A stretch of 22,763 nt of DNA, taken from contig BMAT01000195.1 of assembly GCA_019649035.1 (NCBI GenBank), forward strand, positions 42,121 through 64,883. The letters run 5' to 3'. Shown here one piece after another: positions 1 through 9,831 of the stretch. Position numbers and translations under genes: made by a program. The notes below the pieces were generated by a model. That model was not told the origin of the DNA, ran no database searches, and worked only from the letters and a program-made list of their open reading frames with translations. Origin of the DNA: Elysia marginata (taxonomy: Eukaryota; Mollusca; Gastropoda; Plakobranchidae). Every line of letters starts with the position of its first letter. The stretch's first letter is position 1.

Positions 1-1029
1 CCCCCCCCCCCCCCCCCGACGACCACACAGGTCGAGGGACTGAGTGAGTGAGTGAGTGATTAAGTATCAAGGACGACTATTGCGAAAGGTAAATGCAATT
101 GGAAATGTAGACGCAGTCAGGTGCTGTTTGAGCTTTAAACCTATTTCTGTGGCTCTTATTATGTCTACCAAGCTGTGAAACCCCCAGCCTTCTTCTCTGC
201 CTCTTTATCTAGAATCTATCTGATTGTATTCCAAAATTCTGCTTGCTTTCCTGTTTATCTTCCCACCCCCAACGCCACCCCGCCCATCCCCACCCTTCAC
301 TCAACATCAATTTTGGAACACACTTGCACAAAAAGTTTTTCGTAGACCTTCTTGTTTTGCTTTCTTTACATTTTCAAAATGGCGAATACACTAAGATTTA
401 ATAGTTTCATGGGGGATGACTTTTGCCATTTTGAAATTTTCAGTCTATTACAAAACTCAATAAGCGTTTTTTTAGTCTGATAAACCTCTCAGATCGTTTT
501 TCTCTTATTGACAACGATAACCCCTAAAAATAGTATGCATTTTGGCAATAGTTAGTCTAATGCCAAAACCGAATGCAGCGCTGTGACGATATTTTGTTTG
601 AAAATTGCACTTCTCATAGCGGTACTGTTTTCTCTCCGTTCTCCTATTTTAGCCGCTCATGGTACTTCGTACAAAGTTTAGTGTGGCGTCGTGGTCTAGT
701 GGTAGACGCTCAGCTTTCGGACCGAGGGGTCTTGGGTTCGAGTCCTTTTTTGGTCGGTGAACGCTTAGTCCTTAAAGAAGGCTATTTACCACATTTTTGC
801 GCCTCACTCATGCGTTAAAGGAGTACCCGACTATAACCAGTAGATCTTGTCAGAGTGCTAGAGTGATGCGCTTTATTTGGTGCTCCTCTGTGAGTTTAGA
901 AGGTACTTTGGTTGGTAATAGTCTGTCGAGGAACCCATGTAAAGCGCTTAGTGCATATTAGTGTATTTGGAGTTACACTGGTTACTTTGTTTCGGTTAAA
1001 TAAGCAAATTAAAAAAGCAACAACGTTAC
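1..1029. other. Intron or gene-downstream sequence
   Basis: No exon could be supported here. It starts with a run of C (1-17) and a short TGAG tetranucleotide repeat (41-59). A C-rich patch lies at 263-297. A tRNA-derived SINE occupies about 684-950 and is listed separately. The next exon of the IRAG-like gene, with the expected membrane anchor, should lie beyond base 1 on the minus strand. Confidence 0.6.
684..950 (+). mobile_element. tRNA-derived SINE (copy 1)
   Basis: The head resembles a tRNA, closest by eye to Glu/Gly types. A box A-like TGGTCTAGTGG lies at 692-702 and a box B-like GGGTTCGAGTCC at 734-745, at tRNA spacing. The D-arm pairs (GTC...GAC). The acceptor stem does not close, so it is not a functional tRNA gene. 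The body contains TTTACCACATTTTTGC, CTCACTC and GGAGTACCCGACT, a module I associate from memory with mollusc SINEs. The 3' end is uncertain. Confidence 0.68.
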
Positions 1030-1310
1030 CTGTCTCCTTCATCCTCAGGTGTAACAGCTAGAGATGGCTGGGGAGAGGTTTTTCGGAGGCCTGGAGGTCT
1101 TCCAATGGGTGCGTCTGACCCTCCTCCGCCCCCTCCTCCTCCTCTTCCCTCACCACTGACTCCGAGAACTGAGCTGTTAGGTGCGAAAGGCGAGCCAGCA
1201 TAGACGGATATGGAGCGTTGTTTGTCGAGGGATGCTTGGCGTATTGTGGCGGTTACGGCGTGCTGGATGGACGTGCTTGCTACCGCGGACTGGAACCTAG
1301 CCTTGGGTCC
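1030..1310 (-). CDS. IRAG1-like: IRAG-like exon: low-complexity Gly/Ser-rich linker
   Basis: A 281-nt exon, phase 0 in and phase 2 out. The acceptor is ctgcgacag|GGACCC and the donor is GGAGACAG|GTAACG. It encodes about 93 residues beginning GPKARFQSAVASTSIQHAVT. A segment SLDKQRSISVYAGSPFAPNS follows, then GEGRGGGGGGGGS with eight consecutive Gly, then GLRKTSPQPSLAVTPEDEGD. RSIS and RKTS are basic-directed phosphorylation-type sites. The region is probably disordered, linking the coiled coil to the missing membrane anchor. The GC jump against the flanking introns and the phase-compatible junction support it. The conserved family segment is not in this exon, so membership is by position and frame. 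Confidence 0.75.
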
Positions 1311-3462
1311 CTGTCGCAGTGTCGCCAAAGAGAGTAGAAAACAGAACGGAGTTTAGATGTGTTAGAAGCTAAAGGAGAAAGGAATGGTGAGAGGGGCAAA
1401 GAAGAGACGCAATTCATGGTTGAAAAAAGGAAAGGGGGGGGGGGGGTAGGCAGAATATGCAAAACATATATGAAATTATTGTAATGAATGGTTTTACAAA
1501 GCTGTGGACACTAAAGAGTAACCACTGCAATGTTTTTCTTAATGTTGAATTCTGTTTCCGACATCCAATCAAAATTTGACTACTACATGAATTGGAAATG
1601 TGTATATTTAAAGTTAGTAATAGAGGACAAGTATCGGTCATCTATTGCAATGTCTCACCCCCAAAAAAGTACTTTTTGTAAGGTATGCACTTCATTTTAA
1701 AAGTTGCAGATCTTTTAAAGAGTTTGTTTGCCTCAATTGATTTAAATACCGTTTTTTTTTTCAAATCATTCGATAATTAATATTTCTAAAAGACTTAAAC
1801 AGATGATAACAGCTGTTGATATTTTTACATATATCTCAATTTACATATAATTATACCGATTGCATTTAACGTATAAAGTTAATAAGTCCTGCAAAAGGGT
1901 GTTTGATCATATCGTTACCAATGTAATAATAATTTAAAACAAAAGAAAAATCATAAAAGGATTTTTTTTTCAAATATAGCTAGACTCGATAAGCATTATT
2001 ATAATGTCATGAAAAGAAAAGATAATATACTAACTGAAAAGTGGTACCTGCGCTAAACTAAGTTTAAAAAAATCGTTTGCTTTTGGTACTATCTTTAATT
2101 TTGATATGATAGTCAAGATTAATTTTTTTATTACACCTATACTTTTAAAGATGTCCTTAAATTTGCAAAGTAACAGAAACTTTATAACTTGAAGAAATAA
2201 CCGAATATAAGTGATTGCAATAATCAGATTACATAAACCTATGCAGTTTATTTCAGCGCCAGTGTCCATCATATTCCCTACAATGGATCAATGAAGTGTA
2301 TCTTTTCTTGTCATTTTGCAGTGGGTTAAAAGAAAAAATAAGAATAAAAACCAGAGCGCCAGACTGAGTGAGTGAATAACGTAGTGTAAAAAAAAACCCT
2401 TTTGTTTTATCTCATATAAGGCTCAAGCATTAAAAAGTTCGCGTAAACTAACATTACAACACATAGGATCCAACATGAAAATTATTATATTGCACTGAAC
2501 AATGAGACTAAGAGGGAGGTATGACAAGTTTATCAAGCTTGCGTTAAGGATGAGCGACTGATGCAAAAGTTAAACTTTTACTCGCCTATACACAGAAAAC
2601 AAAATTGAACATAAGTATTTTTAGGCTTGGGACAAATATCCAGTGGCGACACAAAATGGAAATGGGTTTGTTAAGAGAAAAATCCAGAAAAGGGGTATAA
2701 AGATCAACTATAAAGGTGCAGGGTGTTGCTGTAAAAAGTGTTTTAAGAGAATGGACTTTCAAAATTGTTACAGAGAGGCTTTTCAAAGATGTGCATTAAA
2801 TACAAAATAAATAGATTATGAAAAAAAAGTATTTGTTAAAAGAAGGGTAAACATAAGAAATGCGGAGTGCTTTTAATTTACCTCTATTCACAAGCGACAA
2901 CAATTAAGTCTAAGAGTCGGTGTAAACCACTGTGAGAGTATAATAAGGTCTCAAGTGAAAATTTCATGAATGTTAAATATAACCTAATCTCTTTTAGTGG
3001 GAATAAAGACGTCAAGAAGAAGTGAAATGTCAAATGAATAAAAGTACATTGAGTAATAACATGGTGCACGGGAACGAAAAGCAAAAACAAAAAAAAATGC
3101 TCTCTCTCAAGCGCTCCATAATTGTATTGACTATCACAAGTAAAGACGACAACAGCAAGAATATTGAAAAACTAGAATATTGAAAAAAAAAACCAAGCCC
3201 TAAAGGACAGACAACACAGTGCGAAGAGGGTATCAAAGCAAAATCTTTCACAGAGCAGGGGCAAACACTAACATTGTAACAGCAAAGATAACAGGGCATG
3301 CTGGCAAACATAATGTGCAATTTGAAACAACACACTTAAAGTAATATTTTAGAAGATATAAATTGCAATTGCATGATTAGTGTTGAAGCTTGCCGTCAAG
3401 ACGAGGGACTGGGAGGTTTTGTGACGGGTTTCGAAAGCTGTGCCTTAGTTGGTGTGCCTTAC
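1311..3462. other. Intron, AT-rich
   Basis: An intron of the IRAG-like gene. It contains a run of 13 G at 1434-1446 and many A/T runs. No supported exon or recognisable mobile element was seen. The short open frames on the minus strand here have no coding character. Confidence 0.6.
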
Positions 3463-3543
3463 CTCTTCATCTTCTGAACCCTGGTTAATGGTGCCGAAGG
3501 AATTGGATGCGAAAAGGCGTTCTGTGTGGAACAGATCATTTTC
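3463..3543 (-). CDS. IRAG1-like: IRAG-like linker exon (acidic, Ser-containing)
   Basis: An 81-nt exon, 27 codons, phase 0 in and out. The acceptor is gcggggctag|GAA and the donor is GAAGAG|GTAAGG. It encodes ENDLFHTERLFASNSFGTIN followed by QGSEDEE. In-frame joining to the exons before (PSPAQ) and after (GPKARF) gives a continuous reading frame. The ENDLF start loosely recalls MENNDRF in vertebrate LRMP at the same distance from the RRR motif, but this match is weak. A second acceptor inside the exon (ttccacacag, leaving 3463-3521) would need an upstream exon ending in phase 1. Confidence 0.75.
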
Positions 3544-3600
3544 CTAGCCCCGCGGGAATTTCAGAGAAAAAGGATAGCCCGAAAGCACCGTACATTAGCA

Positions 3601-3960
3601 ATAGATGGTAAAGTGAAACACACACACACACACAAAGCGAGCATCCAATAGAGAGAAACTGGAGAAAAGGGCAGCAATAATAACACGAGAGTAAGAACAT
3701 GGGGACCTAGACTGTTCATTAGCAGCAAATGAAGAAGAAAAACAACGACACAAACACACGCAATGCGGAAAACGTAATACCGATGAATTGGAGAAAAGAA
3801 GAGTAAGAATTTCAGAAGTGGATAGACAGGCAAAATGATGACGAGAAACACACACACACACAGCGAGAAATGGAGAGAAGTTAAAGAAAAATGTAGTAAG
3901 AATATAAATGAGATAGACAGAGGAGAGAGAGAGGGGGGAAGGAGGGCCTTAGACAAAATA
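3601..3960 (+). repeat. Purine-rich repeat block with CA arrays
   Basis: Three related degenerate units begin with CA repeats (3619-3634, about 3750-3762, 3849-3862). Each continues through GCGAG/GCGGA, TGGAGA and AGTAAGAA motifs at similar spacing. The plus strand is strongly purine-rich throughout. The minus-strand open frames across it are translated CT/GT repeat, not genes. Confidence 0.65.
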
Positions 3961-4700
3961 GAGAGAGTAAAATATCAAAGAGAAAGAAGAGATAAAAATT
4001 GACGTCAATGGCGTGCAATAAGATAATCCTATGCAATGAGGAAGAAATAACGACATATTTTATTTACATGCAAAATCTTTTTTTAAATATGATAGAGACA
4101 ATGAAAAAAACCACGACATAATTATTATATAATTATATTACATACTAGGCCTGTTATCGAAAACTGAAAGAACTGGAAATGTCGAATAGAGCAATATTAT
4201 ACGTTGGTAAAAATTAAGTCTGAGGAACGCGAACTATGAAAATATGGTGTACAGGCATTGATTCGAGTGGGGGTTATTTACAATAAGATATGAGTAGATT
4301 GATACAAACTAACCATGATCTGTCACATGATATTCCTTATTGACCTCACTGTTGTCAAAATTGTCGTCAAATTGTGTAAAGCAAATAAAAAGCATCTGCA
4401 CAATGACTTAGTAAAATGGTGAAATATATTATCAAATTTCAAGGCTTTAAAATGAATCAATGAACACAGTACACAGTTCATGTTATCGGGATAGGTCATA
4501 TTTTACTTACTGATGCATGTATTTTTCTTAAGACAAGAGAGAGGTAGGGTTAAAAGAAAGCCCCGACTGAAAAAGAAGGACCCAGAAAAAAAGAAAAACC
4601 CTGTCGACTAAACATAGCTGATAACATAATTATGCAGGGCTTTTTTTAAGATAATAAGTATCGGAATAGCAAGATATCGATATAACATGCAGCCCCTCAC

Positions 4701-4769
4701 CTGGGCCGGAGAAGGACTTCCTGTTCCGCCAAGAATTCTGGGAAGAGCAACCTCACTTCTGCGGCGCAT
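4701..4769 (-). CDS. IRAG1-like: IRAG-like linker exon with basic Ser motif (two possible acceptors)
   Basis: The minus-strand frame encodes MRRRSEVALPRILGGTGSPS followed by PAQ, ending at a strong donor CCCAG|GTGAGG in phase 0. It resembles the linker motif of the vertebrate family (RRRVSVAVVPKF in IRAG1, LRRVTIASLPRNIG in LRMP). The upstream boundary is ambiguous. The acceptor ...cactatag gives a 69-nt exon starting at 4769 in phase 0, but the preceding exons end in phase 2. The acceptor ...gatgcgccgcag gives a 58-nt exon starting at 4758 in phase 2, which fits. An in-frame TAG lies directly before the ATG at 4769. That ATG could also be an internal start, but nothing else supports this. 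The exon is probably real; its 5' border is unsettled. Confidence 0.72.
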
Positions 4770-4820
4770 CTATAGTGTTTAGTGGAAGGTATTGCATTGA
4801 AAGTAATTGACTTGATATTT

Positions 4821-5290
4821 AAGACTAGTAGAAATGATCAGAGTTTTGTTGCTGTTTATTTTTGCAAAGTTTTCCATTGAAGAATCTAATCAGTATGGAA
4901 AAAAATTCAAATTCTTTTCATAGATTGAAAGGAGAAAGAAAGAAAAGTTAACGTTTTTAAGATCTCTACTTTAGTGTCGTTACCTCAATCCTATCCCCCA
5001 ATGTTAGTTAAGATAAGAGATATGGTTGCTTTTTGCAAAGAAAAGTTCCATTAAACAAAGTAACCAACATGGAAAAAACCAGTCTCCCTAAAAGTTTGTA
5101 AGAAAGTCTAAAATTGGCCAAGACTTAACAGAAGAAAAAAAGGAGAAAGAAAACAATAATAATACTTCTACCTCGATGTATATTACCCCAGAGTTATATC
5201 TCTAGTGTTAGTAAGACAAGAGAATCTCACTCCAGATGGCAGATAGAGAAAATAGTTGTTTTATAAAGAAATCATTGTTCAAATCTACCA
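4821..5290. repeat. Degenerate tandem repeat, about 190-200 bp period
   Basis: Units start near 4821, 5010 and 5213. Shared landmarks are AAGAYAAGAGA (5010-5020, 5213-5223), TTTTGCAAAG with TTCCATT (about 4860 and 5031), ATGGAAAAAA, AGGAGAAAGAAA, and CCCCA followed by GTTAG. Identity is low, so this is an old duplication lying in the intron between the two linker exons. Confidence 0.5.
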
Positions 5291-5358
5291 AAGATTTATT
5301 GTAGTTGTTAAAACGTATTAATATTGACATTAAAAACTAAATGAACTGAAAGGCTTAC

Positions 5359-5424
5359 GTACAGTGCGAACACCTGGAGCAAAGCCACACACTGACATTG
5401 ATCTTCTCGACGGTCCGCCGGAAT
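5359..5424 (-). CDS. IRAG1-like: Candidate 66-nt cassette exon in the linker
   Basis: An exon-like block of exactly 66 nt, phase 2 in and phase 2 out. The acceptor is tttctacctgtcag|ATTCCGG, which is strong, and the donor is CTGTAC|GTAAGC, also strong. In the phase fixed by the 7834 exon it encodes an Arg split across the junction, then FRRTVEKINVSVWLCSRCSH and a final Cys. Its length keeps the frame whether it is used or not. The peptide is not recognisably conserved with the vertebrate linker. It has four closely spaced Cys/His residues, which could be chance. The splice sites are better than the peptide evidence. It may be a cassette exon or a pseudoexon. Confidence 0.42.
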
Positions 5425-5469
5425 CTGACAGGTAGAAAATGCAATTAGAGAATTTAATATTAAATGTCA

Positions 5470-5770
5470 AGATTCAACAGAGAGCAAGGGGAGGAGGGAG
5501 AGGAAGGATAGAGGAAGAGACTGAGAACGAGCTACTTTGAGACACAACTAGACACACTCACATACAGAGAGATAGAAAGACAGATAGAGAGAATGAACGA
5601 GTTAAGTATGAGGTTGAAGAGCGACTTAAAACACAATTATCGAGGTAAAAGTTTCAAGCATCAACGTCAGTACAATTAGTGAAAAAAGAAAACTTAAACG
5701 GGGAGGAGGAAGAGGGGAAGAATAAAAGGAGCGAGATAGAGAAACATAGAGGGATACAGAGAGTGTGAAC
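5470..5770 (+). repeat. GA-rich low-complexity tract
   Basis: Purine-rich plus strand with GAGAGA, GACAGATAGAGA and GGAGGAAG motifs and a short CACACTCACA segment. It lies in the intron between 7834 and the candidate exon at 5424. No coding signal. Confidence 0.6.
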
Positions 5771-5799
5771 TCATTACGCCTATGATTGGAGAACAAAAC

Positions 5800-7700
5800 A
5801 ATACACAACCATGAAGGTAAAAGGTCAAAGCATGAACTTTAAGCCAATGAAAAGCTTTTTTTTATTGCCACAATCGCCCACAACTGATTTATTGAAGGCA
5901 GCCTGGCGACGGAGAAGCTAGACCAATTGATGGAATTAAGAGTATAGCGTCCAAGCATACACGTTTTATGGCGTTGGTTACCAGTTGTGGAAGTTACAGA
6001 CAGAAAGGTAAAATATATATTTGGTATCAAAAAGGTTTCACAAGTGACTCAAAAATACGACACAATAGTTCGCTTTTCAATATCAAATATTATTCTAACA
6101 CTAAGAAACATGGTGGTTTTCTGCGTGGCTTTGTAGATAAAAATATATGTCAGGAAAACTTATAATATCGCGAGCTGAGAATTACAAAGTCCTATCTTTT
6201 ACTTTATTCTTGATTGACGGTATCTAAAAAAGTGAGACGACCAGGACAAATGAGGCACAAGTCGGAATTGTGACATAATGAGTTAACAACATTTATCAAA
6301 ACTGTATTGTATACCCTTAAAGAAGTTGAAAAAATTATATCTCTAGCTTAACCACATCTTAAGTTCCCGCATTTTGATGACAATAAAAATAGTAAGCTAT
6401 ATAACAAAAAATATATATATATTTAAAAAAAAAGGCTCTAACTCAAAACAAGTCTGAGCGACTTGTTACTGATGCTTACTTAAAACAGTAAATACAAAGA
6501 AAATTAAAAAAAAAACAAAAAAAAAACGAAACCACAAAAAGCCAACTGGTTTAGAACCAAAGATAAACCCCATATCACCAGTAAACCGGAATTCACCCCC
6601 CAAAAATTTATCTTCAACCGTGGAAGTCACCTGTCTCAGTTAATCTACCGGCTCGGTGGCCTAGCGGTAAGACACTCGCTCAGAGATCGGGAGGTGCGTG
6701 GTTCGATCCTCGGCCGAATCACACCAAGGACTTTAAAATTGGTATTAGCAGCTGACCCGCCTAGTGCCTGGCATTGTGGATTTAGTGTTAAGTCGGGTCG
6801 GACCGGTGTCATGATAATGTGACTGGGTGTGGTGTGTGCCAGCGCTCCTAACTTCACAGTGTGGCAGCACGCTTTCAATTATCCACAGCGCCGTCTCTGA
6901 TATAACCTCGAAGTTGACTGGGACGTTAAATTCAAACGATCGACCAGTTAATCTATTACTTACCGACATCAAGAGAATACCCAGCACCAGAGCGTTCACT
7001 CAACACTTTTCTGTACAGAAAAGAGAAAACATATTACATATAAACACATGCCACCGTAAATTTATTCATACCTAAAACTTTTCCAAGCTTCAAAAGGATT
7101 TATCTTAACATAACTACTCTTCGGTTTTTTCTTTCGATTTAAAAACAAACCACAATCGAAGCCCCTAAAGAACGACACAAAACTTGTATGCATCTAAGAT
7201 TGACAAAAGCAAGTCTCAGTAAATATCATCCTTGCATGGCATCTACAGACAGATAATTCTAAAGCGTATTTTTCATGGCTGTTACGAAACAGTTGAAAAC
7301 ACTCTTCAGCCTGTCAAAACTCAGCTGGCAAGATTGATAGGCCTCTTTGCTAGCTGGCTCACTTATGGCTTAAATGTTTAACATCCTCGACTAAATAAAA
7401 CAAATAAAACCTTTTTCATACGTTTTCAATTGTTCCGTTTCCGAGTAGAAGTAAACAGACGAGATTTACAAATGCAATGTACAGCTGCATAGGTAAACCT
7501 TATATTGATAACTTCATGTAGACCTATTATTTCCAATGACAATTTTTTAGACTAAAAAGGTTTTGAAGGGATGTTACACAATTATTTAGATGTATTTTTA
7601 AAGTATGCAGGGCTTTCTTAATAGAAATGTTATGCTTTGAACGCACAATCACTGAACAATTAAAAGCAGGCCTGCAAGAGGTGGTACACCTGATCTAAGG
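5800..7700. other. Intron, mostly unique AT-rich sequence
   Basis: Apart from the SINE at about 6648-6910 I see only AT-rich sequence with A-runs (6430-6530) and an AT repeat near 6410-6425. I searched it for an exon bridging the phase between 7834 and 4769 and found none with good borders. Confidence 0.55.
6648..6910 (+). mobile_element. tRNA-derived SINE (copy 2, a different family)
   Basis: Box A-like TGGCCTAGCGG lies at 6657-6667 and box B GGTTCGATCC at 6700-6709, separated as in a tRNA. The body holds GCTGACCCGCCTAGTGCC, TGGCATTGTG and GTCGGGTCGGACCGG. It shares no obvious body sequence with copy 1. The end is unclear. It lies within the intron and is inserted opposite to the gene. Confidence 0.68.
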
Positions 7701-7704
7701 ACAC

Positions 7705-7706
<2 letters not shown>

Positions 7707-7766
<60 letters not shown>
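7707..7766 (+). repeat. (CT)30 microsatellite
   Basis: A pure CT dinucleotide array of 60 bp, about 70 bp downstream of an IRAG-like exon donor in transcript orientation, where the RNA would read as GA repeats. It is likely polymorphic in length. Confidence 0.97.
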
Positions 7767-7768
<2 letters not shown>

Positions 7769-7833
7769 AACACTTGTAACCCCCCTAAGATAGAGGTGTC
7801 CACTGGAAGGGGCCCCATTCTCTTTGAACGTAC

Positions 7834-7931
7834 CTGGCCTCCTGAACCTCCGACTCTTCCTTGGCGCGGATCCTACGCAGATTCTCTGTGTAGAGGACCA
7901 TAACCTCCATGGCTTTGCACAATCTTCTCTC
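7834..7931 (-). CDS. IRAG1-like: IRAG-like exon: MRVI1 coiled-coil core, C-terminal part
   Basis: A 98-nt exon, phase 0 in and phase 2 out. The acceptor is tgtcttcaccag|GAG and the donor is GCCAG|GTACGT. It encodes ERRLCKAMEVMVLYTENLRR then IRAKEESEVQEA plus two bases of a split Arg codon. It corresponds to the human segment [20 protein letters not shown]. This is the end of the conserved coiled coil; vertebrate proteins then enter a variable Ser-rich linker. The 60-bp CT array lies just outside, downstream of the donor in transcript orientation. Confidence 0.94.
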
Positions 7932-8132
7932 CTGGTGAAGACAACATGAGTATGCCATAGTACATGATGAGAACTGCATTATATCAATTGCACTATCGTA
8001 GCAACCGTTCCTATGTAGCCAAAAAATACATAGAAATACATACGAATTTGACTTGTAAAACCACATCGAAAATGATATTTAAATTACATGCTAACTTAAT
8101 GGTTTTGTACATCTTATATAAACCCTAAACAC

Positions 8133-8149
8133 TTAACCCTAACCCTAGC
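8133..8149 (+). repeat. Short telomere-like CCCTAA repeat
   Basis: TTAACCCTAACCCTAG gives two perfect telomere-type units, with a further AACCCTAAAC just upstream at 8121. It is too short to call an interstitial telomere array. Confidence 0.4.
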
Positions 8150-8459
8150 CCCTCTAAAAACTTTTGAAAAGAATAAAAACTTTCAACCAGAGTTTAAATT
8201 TACAGTGGAAAGGACGTAAATCGCCGAGACATAAATCAATCGATTAAACCTAATCCGTAAATAAGATCACAAATTTATGCACAAGTTAAATTTAGGCCTA
8301 CCTCGGCAGTAAAGTAATAACCCCAACCAATGTTTGGTATTGTCAATTCTGCAGCTGGTAACATAGTGTGATTATCAGTGCAATATTAATTCTTATTTCA
8401 TCTCTCGTAAAAAAAGTTTCATTCCCCTTTTTTATAATTCTCTTCTAACAGATCTTGTT

Positions 8460-8530
8460 GTTTTCCTCTGTGGATCCTTTCCGGACCAGGATGGTGGGAG
8501 TGCCTCCCTTGCGACTCTTTTTTTTAGAGC
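8460..8530. repeat. Dispersed repeat, copy A
   Basis: The segment around 8481-8517 (GGACCAGG through CTCCCTTGCGACTCT) matches 20643-20678 with a few substitutions and one indel. Lies in the intron between 8708 and 7931. Probably a fragment of an unidentified mobile element. Confidence 0.5.
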
Positions 8531-8707
8531 GGAGGCTTTAAATCAAATAGAAGTAACAATCTAACAAGACGAACTAACATCATAAAAAGCAGAATATGTA
8601 ACCCATGTCTGAATTTTATTCATAAAAAACCAACCGAGTAAAAAGGGTAGTAGACTAAGAGACATGAGAAAAGTATCGTCGGGGTCTCATGTTAAAAAAA
8701 ACCTTAC

Positions 8708-8839
8708 CTGCTGGACAGCTCCAAACACCTCAGCTCGACTGGACACTTTAGCAGCTGAGATCTCCAGTACATCGATGTGGAGCTTGATCTTCTCCATAAC
8801 ATCCCTGATCTCGGGGTCACAAGAGAGGTCACCCAAGGT
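8708..8839 (-). CDS. IRAG1-like: IRAG-like exon: MRVI1 coiled-coil core, second part
   Basis: A 132-nt exon, 44 codons, phase 0 in and out. The acceptor is gtctcctgcag|ACC with a good pyrimidine context and the donor is CAGCAG|GTAAGG. It encodes TLGDLSCDPEIRDVMEKIKL, then HIDVLEISAAKVSSRAEVFG and AVQQ. Vertebrate family members carry a Cys/His-Asp-Pro/Arg-Glu turn, a helix, and then SSRAEM-GAV-QE at this position. The last residue pairs with the Glu that begins the next exon, restoring the conserved QQE/RQE motif across the junction. High confidence from sequence similarity, phase and splice sites. Confidence 0.95.
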
Positions 8840-9831
8840 CTGCAGGAGACAGCCACGCAGAAAAATTATGAAACAAGATGTAGACTAGACCGGCAAGGAA
8901 ATTTGAGGAGAGCACAAGAATGAAAGATGCCCGGGGAGGGGGAGGGGAAGTCTATTTACTAGTTAATTGAATCATGGTGACAATTCAAAACAAGAACGCC
9001 TTTACATGGATTCAAGCTAGCCGAGTCGAACACCTAGAGATAATTTACTCTGTTATCTTTGTCAAATCTTTAACTAAAGGTAAATATGGTGCTTATGAAC
9101 ATATTATTTATATGTTTACTGAAGTGGAGGTAATGATACATCTTTTTATGAACGAAAAGCAAAGAGAATTTTATTTTCTTTTAAAGAATGGAGTAATCAA
9201 TGTCATACAAATTATGTTTTAATCCTAAACAACAACAGCGGCAACAAACAAAACAAAAAAGCCACAACGATACGTTACTTAATTTTCTTTACCCGCTTAT
9301 CAACGATATAGTAAGGTCATACCAAGCTTGTTATATATGTCTATTAATTAAGTCATTGTTCAAATTAGTTTTACAAAATGAATTTTCTTTATAAACCTGT
9401 AGAGAGAGTTAACAGAGGAAGCAATTTGAGAGATAAAAAATACATTGCTAGGTACAATAACAATGTAAATATCAAGGCATCCCTCAGTGGGATTTGTTTA
9501 GGTGTAAAAATGCATAAACAGAACACGATCATTAATATCAAAATCTTTTTTTTTCGCCGTAGTGGGGACAAGATTTTGTCGGGGCTACCTTGGTCGCCTT
9601 ACAAAAATTCGAAATAACAGCCACCCATTTTACATGATACTGCTTTTTACCAGACCCATAACGTAATTTTTAGCAGCTTTTAGGCCCGTTTCGAGAACCT
9701 GTAGGATAAGGAAAACAAAAGTAGATAACTGATACACAAAAATGAAAGAGAAGGCCTAAACAATTGGAAACAACACTGCTTAATGTAGCAAATAGACAGA
9801 GTAACAAACACTGTATTCAAAAGGTCACCAC
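8840..9831. other. Intron
   Basis: AT-rich intron between two coiled-coil exons. It contains a purine/G-rich patch at 8931-8950. Three plus-strand open frames of 64-82 codons lie here but have no coding character. Confidence 0.6.

Noticed and set aside
684-757. Functional tRNA gene
   Set aside because: Box A and B are good but the acceptor stem does not pair and a SINE body follows.
3561-3956. 131-codon minus-strand hydrophobic frame with CVCV runs
   Set aside because: It is a translation of the CT/GT strand of the purine-rich repeat block, not a membrane protein.
5880-5995. Short protein-like stretches on both strands
   Set aside because: No acceptor/donor pair gives a phase that fits the IRAG-like exon chain.
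8121-8149. Interstitial telomere
   Set aside because: Only two perfect CCCTAA-type units; short enough to be chance.
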